From assembly GCF_000213175.1 (NCBI RefSeq), contig NW_009799099.1, positions 4,518,051 through 4,582,050 of the forward strand: a DNA stretch of 64,000 bases. Direction: 5' to 3'. This DNA comes from Neurospora tetrasperma FGSC 2508 (taxonomy: Eukaryota > Ascomycota > Sordariomycetes > Sordariales > Sordariaceae). The translations under genes and the position numbers were made by a program. Each line of letters begins with the position of its first letter. Within the stretch, counting starts at the first letter, position 1. Shown here piece by piece: positions 12,517 to 23,300 of the stretch. Under the pieces are notes generated by a model, which searched no databases, had not been told where the DNA came from, and worked only from the letters and a program-made list of their open reading frames with translations.

Positions 12517-14062
12517 CTCCCCATCTCCATCGGGGTACTGTGTCCTGTGTATGCTTACGTCTGTTTGAAGACCTGGTTACCCTCCCCCGTCGTCTGTCTC
12601 AAGCTCTTGATTACCGAAATGGGCGTTGTGGACAGTCCAGTGGTCGCGGGGCCCAAGCCCGAGCCCTCCCGATTCCAGCACCCCCTCCCCTTTCTTTCCC
12701 CTCAGACCCCTTCAACTTCTAGAGCTTCTTTCGGTACTGTCTAGCTCAGGAACAGAGGAGAGGATCTCACCAACAGGCCTGGCGGCAGTCGGATCAGTGC
12801 CGTTCTTTCCAGTGGTAAGGTAACCCTGGGGAGCTAAAGCAGTGTCTCTGATCTGAATGGTCGAGTCCGTCCGGGACCTGGGATTAGGGGTCAACTGGTG
12901 CAAACGGGGCCTGGATGGGTCGCCAAGTCGGGCAGGTATCCGACCGAACCCTGGGTCACGGGGGGTTATTGTATCGTAGGTAGTGTGTCTGGCTAGAAGA
13001 GCTGGACAGTGTGAGAGAAATTGTGAGAGGGACGATGGAAGGGAACTCGGGAAAAAGGACGGGGTGGACCGGAAAGCTTTGGCCGTTGAAAGCCCGAATA
13101 GGAGCACGAGGAAGAGGTGCGTGGTTTGTAAGATCCACTCCATCATGATCGCTGTTCGCTGTGACTTTTTTCTCTTCTTTTTTTTCTTGGTTTGCAAATA
13201 GGACAGACGACAGACAGAACCTTTCTCGTAAAGAGACAAGACTGAACTGCGTGCCATGGAGAGGGGACGGGACCACGGTATAAAATGGCGTCTGACGGAC
13301 TGTGGATGGGGACAGTGAGTGGGTGAGTTCAAGTCCTCCTGCAGGTACCGTCGTCGCTCACGGCTTGGGAGGAGGGCCGCCATCATGCCGTGTCCCGCAC
13401 TGAAGGGAAGCGTTGGTCACCAATGTGCGAGTGTGCTCCTCCTACCTCTACTGTTAGTAGTGTGAAGTCTGCTGCCCTTCCTTGTTGCTTGGCTGTGTCG
13501 AGCTGTGCCATCACCGTGCTTGCGAGCGATGGGCCGCGTCCAATCCCAACGGTCTGCCTCACACCTCTGCTGCAGCGCCTCTGCGCCAGACTGCACCAGA
13601 ACTGCATCCAAACCGCACCAAGCTGGAACCAGACGAACAGCTGCGCCGGGAGAGGACGACATGTCGGGTCGAGATGGAAGGCGCCAGGCACGACCAGGCA
13701 CGGAAACCATGAGATGATATGGGCCAACCGCAACCCCCGCTTGAACGCCATGCCACTCGACCCGCATCGAGCGACCCACCTTCGCAAGTAGCATAGTACA
13801 CTAGTGTCGGTGGTGGGCACCACAGAGCGAGCAGAGGCACTGGCTGGACGGTGCCATTCGCAGCAGCCATTCGCACCGGTGATTCGCAGTGCAGTGATTC
13901 GCAGTCTCGCTCGCAGTGCCACCACCAGGTGCAGTGGTTAGGTTGCCCAGAGTCTGAACCCGCTTTTTTTCGGTGCCGCCCCATCGCTCGCTCGCTCCTG
14001 CTGGAGCCCTGTTGGAGTCCTGGACCTAACCCTGGAGCCCGCTGGAGTCGGGTGGTGGTCGC

Positions 14063-14848
14063 ATGTTCCACCATTGCCCTTTCTGCTTTTTCCCTCGAAT
14101 GTCTACCCCGTCCCCGGCCCTCGTCGCTCTCTTTTTTTCCCACTCCCTCTTTTTTCAACCCACCTCGGTCGCCATCGTCAGTCTCGTCTCTCACCGACAA
14201 GCCCTTCCTTTCCTGTCTCTCCCCCTGCCTTCATTCTTTTGCTTTTCTACCTAACCACAGTCGTTCACTTTGGATCAATAATCAATTCAGTCCATTCCAT
14301 TAGGTCCCGTCACTCTTTCCGGGTCACTTACCTTCCTTTACGGTCTGAATCCAGCATCATCATCATCAACACCACCACCACCACCACAACACCATCATCA
14401 GCATCACCGCTATCACACACATACCACACTCTCTCTGCCACTCACCCTGGCAACCCAAACACTGCTAGACACTTAGTACTTACTACTACTATACTACTAT
14501 CACTACTAATCCTCCTGTGCCCACCTACTGCGGCCTAGGACGACACATTCATTATTACCACAGAAAAGAAACGACTTTCATATTGTCTTGCGACATTCCT
14601 CCATTTGTTGCCAATTTGCAATCTCGCGATAGCTTATACTCACGCACACGACTGCTATACGCCTTCGACATCACACCTCCACCACCTCAGCCTTCCGCTC
14701 GACGCGCAACCTGAAACGGGCAAACAGGGTTGGCCAGCACTAGGCCAAATCCAGGGACATCTGGATCCGTGTATTGAGAGATAAACATCGTTCAACGCGC
14801 TCTTGGCTTTCATTTGGAAACAAGGAAAGGACACCAGCGCTGCTCGCA
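14063..14848 (+). promoter_or_regulatory. CT-rich leader with upstream ATGs before the homeodomain gene
   Basis: About 0.8 kb directly upstream of the start codon is pyrimidine-rich (cttttttcccactccctc type) and carries CAT/CAC trinucleotide repeats (14355-14410), the composition of a long fungal 5' leader. It holds several upstream ATGs with open frames, among them one beginning at 14063 and a 154-codon frame beginning at 14074. The transcription start is not known, so which of these lie in the mRNA is inference. One upstream ATG-like frame from 14774 is continuous with the CDS and could extend the N-terminus by 25 residues. Confidence 0.45.
14355..14410. repeat. CAT/CAC trinucleotide repeat
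   Basis: Imperfect run of CAT, CAC and CAA triplets within the CT-rich leader of the homeodomain gene. On the minus strand it would be a GTG/ATG-rich strand. Confidence 0.6.
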
Positions 14849-16827
14849 ATGGCTACCGACATAATCAACCAGGAGACTTTGGCCCCGCCGTCAATGAAGC
14901 AGGAAGCGCCTTCGCCAACCTCCAGCATGACTCCTCTTCCTACTCCCACCTCGACCAGCTACCCCAAGGACAGTGTTTCGCCTTCTCCCTCTACTCCCGC
15001 CAATGGCAACAAGAACCACAACCAGTCTTCGGCCTCGAGGCGTCCTCCCCGCAAGAGCACCCTTACTCAGCAGCAAAAGAACCAGAAGAGGCAGCGTGCG
15101 ACGCAGGACCAGCTCACAACTCTCGAGATGGAGTTCAACAAGAACCCTACCCCGACTGCCACTGTTCGCGAGAGGATAGCAGAGGAAATCAACATGACCG
15201 AAAGATCCGTCCAGATTTGGTTCCAGAATCGGTATGTATTTGTTACTGTGCGCTTCTTCCCTGATCACAGTTGTGACTATCGACTAACTTCATGAGCAGT
15301 CGCGCCAAGATCAAGCTTCTGGCCAAGAAGAGCTTGGAAAGCGGCGAGGATATGGATTCCATCCCCGAGTCCATGAGACAGTATCTTGCGATACAGGCGA
15401 TGGAGTCGGGCAAGGGTCTTAGTTACTTTGGTCGCACTGGTTTGCTGCCTTATGGACACCAGGGCATGCTCGGTGGTGAGCAAGGCGGACAGGGCAAAGT
15501 TTGTAAGTTGCGGCTCGAATACCCCATGGAGGTTGGAGTTGGAGTGGCTTGCTGACTCGCGACAGTGATTCACCATCTCACCTGCAAGTCGCTCACTATT
15601 GGCAAGTGGATGCGCGTGTCCCAAAACTCTATGGATCTCATCATCTTTTACTCCCCCGACAAGTGCACGATGACCTACTACATCAACAACGAGCAGGAAG
15701 GATACAAGATCGAGTATCCCTTTTCTTACATTAAGAATATTTACCTCAACAATGGCGATGGCGATCATATGGGCGGAATTACGATTGAGCTCCTCCACCC
15801 GCCCCTCTTCTTCATGGACGCCGCTGGCCAGGCTAGCGGTTTCTTCCAGGTTGGTGATTTCACGGAGGACCAGCAAGCTTCAAGCGTGCTCACCCATCAC
15901 CTTGGTGGCAACCCCAAGATTTTGAGCGGCCAGCTTGCCAAGCTTGTCAGCCTGGAGGCTTTCATGCATCGTCACAGCCCGAACCACATGTTCCAGGAGA
16001 TGCACCACCCCATGGCTCTGTCTGCGCCTGTTTCCCCAGCTCGTCCCTCTTCTCAGCCAAACTTTGCGCAGCCGCACGTGGGCATGTTCCAGGAGAACCA
16101 ATGGGGGATCAACGTTCATCAGAACAACAACATGATGATGCGGGGAGGACCTGGCCACAAGAGGCAGCGTAGCCGCAGTGTCCCTGGACCGATCGATTTC
16201 CAGACACTCCAAATGCTCCAGCAGCCCCCAAGCTTCCACATCACGCAACCTGAGCATCATCAGGCTCCCGTTCACAACCCCCAGATCTTCGCTCCTATCC
16301 CTCAGCAGCCCAACATGCTGGGTCCTCTCAACCCCAACTTGCGCATTGATACCCAGGCTGGCTTTGGGTCGGTGGATATGCGACAGTATCCCATGTCGGC
16401 GACGACTGCTCCGCACTCACCGGCTGGCTTTAACAGTCCCAACTACTTCGCCCCTCCTGACAATGGCAACATGGCAGGTAGCTTCACCCCCTATAGCGCT
16501 ACTTTCTCGCCCATGATCAACCCCTCGAGCCTCGGTGTCCCGCCTCCGTCGATTTCCCCGCTATCGTTCGACCACCCTGCTATCATGAGCGAATCTCCGC
16601 CGATGTCTATGCCTCCCATCTGCGAGGGCTCCGCGATTTCGGACGATGGCTCCAACCACGACATGTACCAGCCGGGCAAGCACAGTTACACACTTCCGAT
16701 GCATCCTCACTCGCCATTCGCTGAACCGAACCAAGCAGAAATGGAGCTGAACCAGTACATGGATCTCAAACACTTTGATGTTGATCCCGCTTCTCTGTCT
16801 CCTGAAAGCATTCACCATACACAGTGA
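14849..16827 (+). CDS. kal-1: Homeodomain transcription factor, Htf1/Hox2/KAL-1 (Phx1-like) type
   Basis: Nuclear DNA-binding regulator; in related fungi members of this family control conidiation and colony morphology. Structure join(14849..15231, 15300..15502, 15566..16827), 615 aa. Residues 1-78 are Ser/Thr/Pro-rich. The homeodomain spans about 79-138, with recognition-helix core WFQNRRAK at 124-131; intron 1 (68 bp, branch GACTAAC) splits the Arg128 codon inside this motif, and splicing restores it exactly. Intron 2 (63 bp, branch CTGAC) leads into a second conserved block at about 197-320 ([53 protein letters not shown]), typical of the fungal Phx1/Htf1 group. The rest is a disordered Gln/Pro/Met-rich region, plausibly for activation. 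The start was chosen at MATDIINQE (context CGCAATGG). The symbol rests on domain architecture and on remembered gene order next to per-1, not on a search. Confidence 0.88.
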
Positions 16828-19800
16828 GCGGGTAAATCAAAATATTTTTTTTTCCTTGTCTGCCTCGCAACACGGCTGTGTGTTGCGATAGGTTATAAGC
16901 CACCGATGGTTCATGACTCTTATTCCTTATAATACCCCTCCGGAGAGTACACTCCCGGTTCGACTCCTTTTGGCGTTTAGAGGATCTCGTTGTATTTACC
17001 AGGACGCTCTGTTGCCTCCATGTGTCGCTTCAAAAAGAAAAAAGCTTGACGACATATCATCACATTTTCCCGATTTAAAAACTGCCAAGAATTCCCCTCT
17101 TACAAATGTTCTGTTCTTGTCCCATTTCATCCATCAGCCACGAAATCTACAAGACGATACCTTGTCTTTTCATGCGTGTCTGGCACATTGATCCTCGTCA
17201 TCCCTACTTTGATCATTTTTAGTATTGCACAAGTTTTCTCCTTTCTCGATTACGTTGCTCTTTTCGGCGGTTTCTCGTCTATCGATATCCCGGGGTAATA
17301 ATTCCTCTTTTGTTGGCGAATCCCCCGGGGCCTCAGGTTTTGTAATAGCTCTGGTTTGTCATGGGTATCCTGTTTCTCCCTCTCTCTTGATGGGACGGCG
17401 GGGGAAAGAGTTGACCATAAAAAGCATCAGGTGTCTCCATGAAGTTCTGGCTGCGGGGAGGTTCAAAAGGCGATGATCTGGAGAAGCCCAGGCGGCTACT
17501 ATTTCTCAGATACTCTGGTTTTAATCAGGGGGCAGTGAAGTATTGGATCAGTCTTTGCTCTATTGCGCAGAGATTTAGTTTACGGTATGGTGATGGAGGT
17601 AGTTAGCATGGAGAGCACAACAGAAATAATCAATGCCGAGTAAAATCATTAAATATTGACTTTGTGTCAGTGAGAAAGTGCGAAAGAGGGTACCGCGGGT
17701 AGAGGCAACGTTTAGGATGCCAAGTGTCGACACCGGGGCATTAATTGTCGATTTGTTCTTGATTTTAAGATAGAATACATGAGCGTGGACGATGATAGAA
17801 ACACCCATGAACCTATGAGCAAAAGCCCACGCCTGGGCATACGTAATGGTAACCTCTTAGTTGCCGCAGTCTCACGTTGTTGATTGTCTGATAAAGAGAA
17901 ATTACAGAGTAGCATCCCGGGCCCCGGATTCAAATTTCCCAAAGTCTGGGGTAATAGAGGTAACTGGAAACGGAACATACAGTACGGTGAATACGTTACA
18001 TAAGTTGAAGAATTACTTGATTCTCAGGTCCGACCAATAAGTTCCTTGGGGGGTTCCTCTTCTCGTGGTGACACATCTCACATAGCCCTTCATCTTCTGC
18101 TGCACGGAGACGGGACAGCCCGGTATTCTGGACGATAGTTAAAAGCCAGTCGGAACTGGGACCTTCTGAGCGGGAAGCGGGAACACCGGAACCCTCGGGA
18201 CGGAACGGCGTGATACCTATCTAAGTATGTAGTGTACACTGCAAATTAGTACCGAGGGTCGGTACGTACCATGACCCATATCCTTCATGCAGATTTCTGA
18301 ATTGATAAAAAGAGGAGTGTTATCTGCAGAAACCGGAGTGGACATTGTCGTGGAATTTAAGTTTTAGCTTTTGATCTCCTGACCCCGCGAGCGGGATGCG
18401 GGATGGTCCTGGATTCATCTCATGTCAAGCTCTTACCGTTGACATGCTTGTGTCTCATGCCCGTTGTTCTTACTCTAATCCTTTATATTCTAGCACTTAT
18501 GCGGTTCGTTGGGTTAGTCACTACTGCCCACCTTTGCTATGTCGGTTCTCCATTGAACGCGAAGTGTCAGATGGAACTTTGCACAGCTTCGGCCCGCCGT
18601 GGCTCGATTTTACGGGAGACCTCCTCGTGAAATCTGTGTCGTACCACGCACGCACTGCCAACCAAGCCCGCAGTACTATCCAGCTGGATGATATGCCCCA
18701 AACAGCCCCCACAACATTGAATCGATACCTACCACAGCGTATGACACCACACTATCGTCCTGTTCTCCGATACACGACATTCAAGGCCATGCGGCTCTGC
18801 AGCCATGCCACGCAACGGTCGGGAACTCTGTCTTGAATCCTGTGCTGTGTGTCTCTCAGACCTGAGATATAAAATGCGAAAGTGCGGCGTTCCTGGGTGA
18901 CAAGCCGCCGCGTGACCAACGTTTCGACCGTCGGGATAGGCAGCGGAACGTGAGAGGCACGGGAAGTTTATCTGACCAAGCATGGAAAGCGGCAAAACAG
19001 TTCCAAGGCCGGCCGCCAAGGTTCCTGGCATTGGGGCTATGCACTAGCACATTTGGTTGAATTTTAGGCGGTGACGTACACACACTGACACCACCGCGCG
19101 TCAACTGTTTTCTGCAGTACATAGGAAAGAAAGGGAAGGTGATTGATAAGGTTTTGGGAGAAGATTGAGATTAGGAATAGGGGCTAGGAAACATCTGCCG
19201 GGGTTCCGGATGCCGACCGCGCTGGACTCTTGAGGGCTTGCAGTTGCGGCCCGGAAGTCCAAGGTTAATGGGTGAGCTGCAGCGGTGGGCTCGGCGGGAC
19301 AGCAGAGGGGACGGGCGGGATGCCGACGTCGAGGCCCGCTTCCTCTGCCAAGAGCAAACCTAGAAGGGGAAAGCGTGGCTTACAGTGGACTTTTCTAGGT
19401 CTCCACCTCGGCCTCCCCACGGCAAGTTTCCAGGATCGGAGCATCAGAATGCATGTCACCACCCAACCTCTTCTTCAGGTGAAGTTGTCATTCGCTTTTC
19501 TTGGTTCCCTTCTTGCTCTGCCCGTGTGTTGGATATCGCATTTTGGAAGGGAATCATTGCCAACTGTCCTTTGGCATATCCCCCTTGGTCTCTTCATCAT
19601 CTACTTACTTGTGAGCGCGCGATCACAAACAGCCACCCATCGCCTCAACTTGTCTTACATGCTTGGTCTTTCGTGCAGGCTGACAGCGACATCTTGGCCC
19701 CAAGACAAGCGGAGCGACCCTAGCATATCGCCTGCTGGTTGACACAAAGAGAAAGCCAAGTGACGGCGAGCGAATTTGCATCGAAACAACCCCACGAGCC

Positions 19801-20330
19801 TTCGAAACTGAGGGGAGGTTAGTTTAACTTTTTCCGCGACACCTTAATACGATAAATATACCCCGCCCGGTCTAAACGTGCATCTCGTTTCCCTTTGCCT
19901 TGGAGACTCTTTAAGATCGCGATTCTTCCAAAGCTCCCTGGCGTACTTGGGCGCCGAAGCACCAGTGCAGCAGCATTCCGTCACTAAACTCCACTAAAAC
20001 GCAGCTAATGCGGAGGTGGCTTACGACCTGAGTTACTAAACGGCTGTGATCATCGAGACTCCGTCAACGGACAAACCGCCCCCGTCCGACCCTGGACTGG
20101 ATCGTCAGAATGCTTTGAACGTCTCCAGAGAGATCACTAACCAGACCGCCACAATCCTGAAGGAAGCGTCTTTGTTTTTCCTGACAGAAAAATTAATCAA
20201 ATACGCCATCGTCATCGTGCAATATAAGGAGGGGACATGTCGAAATCGCTGCTAGAAAAGGAACTATACGCCGTTTCGCATACGTTTACACCGACTTGCT
20301 TACGGGTTACGACAAACTGCTTCCTCCACC
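16828..20330. other. 3.5-kb intergenic region between homeodomain gene and flippase gene
   Basis: No ORF with recognisable content. The first few hundred bases after 16827 are T-rich and probably the 3' UTR of the homeodomain gene. About 19800-20330 is the likely promoter and leader of the flippase gene. The ORFs around 18396-18836 and 19272-19742 overlap in several frames and look non-coding. Confidence 0.55.
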
Positions 20331-23300
20331 ATGGCCGGACCAGACCAGCCAGATGCCGCCGAGGCCCTCAGAGATCGACTTGAAAATATCGAACTGCAGC
20401 AGAATGAAGTCCACATCCCTCGCCCAGCATTGCGCCGCTTGCCAGCCTCGACGCCCTCGCTAAGGCTTGGGCAGCGGCGATCAACCGACGGCCGACATTC
20501 TGCGGCGCATGGGAGACCAAGCCTTGGACTTCCTAGACATTCATCCCACCTTGCTCCCGAAACACCAACATCCCCCTTATCACCAGCCTCGCCATCGGCA
20601 ACGCGTGTGCGTTTCAGTCTCGATATTCCTGACGACGATCTCCCGAGGTCTGGGCGTCCCAGTCTGTCGCGCCCGAGCTTACAACTTCCGTCCCAACTAT
20701 ATACAATCAACTCTAATATCGACCTCCCGTCTTCTTCTTTAAAACCATCACAACCGGGCCGGCCAAGCTTGGAACCTCGACACAGCGCAGCGAACAGCAC
20801 CCGCTCTCGTTTATCTTTAACTTTACCACGACAACGCTACGATGAGGCGTACGGCGATGCAAGCAGTGCTATGGCCACGGAAGAGGAGACCAAGATCACT
20901 CTTGACACCTACAAGGACTGGATTGGAAGACAGAAGGAGAGACAAAAGAGGTTGACAAGCGATCCGTTGAATAGGATAAAGGCTGGTGCCGAGAATGCCT
21001 ACCAGAAATACATTGTTGAAGGCCTTCTGCGACAAAGGCCAATACCCCCAAGTAAAGATGGAAGGCACATACCGCTGAAACCTGGTTTGGTACGACAGAT
21101 ACCGTTGAACGACGAGCGGACGGGTCAGCCTTACGTCTCCAACTTTATCCGTTCCAGCAGATATACCCTCTATGACTTCTTGCCGAAGCAATTACTTTTT
21201 CAGTTCGGCAAGCTCGCCAACTTCTATTTCCTTGTCATCGGTATCCTACAGATGGTTCCTGGATTGAGCACAACCGGAACGTACACGACAATAGCCCCGC
21301 TTATAGTTTTTGTGTGCATTAGTATGGCAAAAGAAGGTTATGACGACTACCGCCGTTACAGACTCGATAAACTGGAGAACAGGAGTGCCACGTTTGTGCT
21401 GGATCCCAATGGCACCGTCAGCACCAGAGTACGAGGGAGGAAACGGGGGATGCTCATGGAAATGGTCAAGGGCAAAAAGTCGGCTGAGGGTGGTGCTGCT
21501 ACGGAACTAGCTGGTTTGGAAAGGGTGACCACAGCTGAAGTCGACCAGAGCGAGGGAGAGGGCGGAGGTGAGCCTTGGGCACGAATCGAATGGCAGGACA
21601 TCAGAGTCGGCGACATTGTTCAGCTGCAGAGAGATGAAAACGTGCCCGCCGACATGGTGCTTCTCCATGCCACTGGCCCGAACGGAGTCGCATATATCGA
21701 GACTATGGCGTTGGATGGCGAGACAAATCTCAAGAGCAAACAGGCCTGTCCTTTGTTGCTCAACCACTGCTCCTCTATCAACGCCATGGCCCACTGCGAT
21801 GCTACAGTCGTCTCTGAGGACCCGAATCTCGACCTCTACAACTACGAAGGCCGAGTGACGGTAAACGGAGAGACGATGCCCTTGACCTCCAATCAGATCG
21901 TGTACAGAGGATCAACCCTCCGGAATACGACCCAAGCGATTGGAATCGTTGTCAACACTGGCGAGGAGTGCAAGATTCGGATGAATGCGCACAAGAATGT
22001 TCGAACCAAGGCACCCGAGATGCAGTTCATGGTCAACCGAATTGTCATGCTTCTCGTGGTCTTCGTCGTTGCACTTGCTGTTGGATGTACTGGTGGCTAT
22101 ACCATGTGGCATCGCAGCAATGAAAAGAAGGCTTGGTATCTCATCCAGCAAAAGGTCCCAATCAAGGAAATTGTCATTGGCTTCATTATCGCTTTCAACA
22201 CTCTGATTCCCCTGTCACTCTATGTCAGTCTTGAAATCATCAAGCTTGGGCAACTTTACCTACTGACGGATGTCGAGATGTATGATCCCAAAACAGACAC
22301 GGCAATGAGCGCCAACACCACGACGATTTTGGAAAACCTCGGTCAGGTTAGCTATGTGTTTTCGGACAAGACAGGTACCCTGACTGAGAACCTCATGAGG
22401 TTCCGGAAGATCAGTGTGGGAGGAGCGGCGTTTCTTCATGATATGGATATACGGAGAGATGCAGAGAAGGCAAACCAAGAGCAACTCGCCCAGGATCTGC
22501 CGAAAAGGAGCCTTTCGATCTCAGCGAAACCGCGGCCCTCTAATGTCGAGGCCTCCTTGGAACCACTTGCAGAAGAGTCGAGCAACGAGCCTATTGTCGC
22601 CAACCAATCTGCGTGGCACTCGAGCGCTGGTGTGAAACATGGACAGCGGGAACCGAATACCGAGGAGTTGATTCGCTATCTTCAGCAGAGGCCTAACACG
22701 CCTTTCTCCCGTACCGCTAAGCACTTCATACTCTGCATTGCGCTTTGCCACACCTGTCTCCCCGAGACCAAGGAGGATGGCGAAATGACTTTCCAGGCCG
22801 CCTCTCCTGACGAGTTGGCGCTGGTGGAAGGAGCTAGGGACTTGGGCTACTTGGTGATCGACCGTCCCTCACAGGCCATCAGGCTTCAAACTCGCGATGC
22901 GGACGGCAACCCTGTTACTGAGACATATGAGGTTCTAGACGTCATCGAGTTCAGTAGCAAGCGGAAGCGCATGTCCATTGTCATTCGCATGCCTGACGGG
23001 TCTACCTGTATCTTCACCAAGGGTGCTGATAGCATGATTCTGCCTCGCCTCAAGCAGAGCAATCTGGCTATCCAGACTGCTGGAAAGATCGGGCAGATGG
23101 CCAGCATGCGTAAGAGTATGGAACAGGAGAAGGCTCTGCGTCGGCTTAGTCTCCACAGTATCAAGCGTGACAGCATGAACCTTGTCCGGGCTTCCCGTGC
23201 TTCGATGGACCACCGAAGGGTTAAGGGCAGTCAGCGCCGGTCTACGTTCTTTACGGATGAGGTTGATTCTTGGCTAGTACGTCGTGAGACTGACGAGTTT

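Larger units (their letters stand above)
4428..14848. other. 10.4-kb stretch without a supportable protein gene (5' side of the homeodomain gene)
   Basis: I find no ORF here with domain-like content or convincing splice-linked exons. Open frames are short, overlap in several frames and are low in complexity. What it holds: the 3' flank of the lipid-transfer gene (from 4428); TAGG repeats (5061); T-rich tracts (about 5225-5290, 6896-6911, 8713-8733); TATAG repeats (6067-6086); a 39-nt poly-A (10322-10360); AGGTC repeats (about 12483-12516); and a CT-rich leader with upstream ATGs (about 14063-14848). Composition is not markedly AT-rich, so I see no sign of a large RIP-mutated transposon. The length upstream of a developmental transcription factor suggests distal regulatory DNA or noncoding transcripts; that is inference. 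Confidence 0.6.

Noticed and set aside
12712-14200. Minus-strand ORFs of 180-224 codons upstream of the homeodomain gene
   Set aside because: They overlap each other and plus-strand frames, have low-complexity S/R/P/K-rich content, and no start context or splice logic. More likely chance frames in a CT-biased leader.
16940-16970. GGTTCGACTCC, a perfect Pol III box-B-like string
   Set aside because: No box A or cloverleaf upstream; it lies in the 3' flank of the homeodomain gene.
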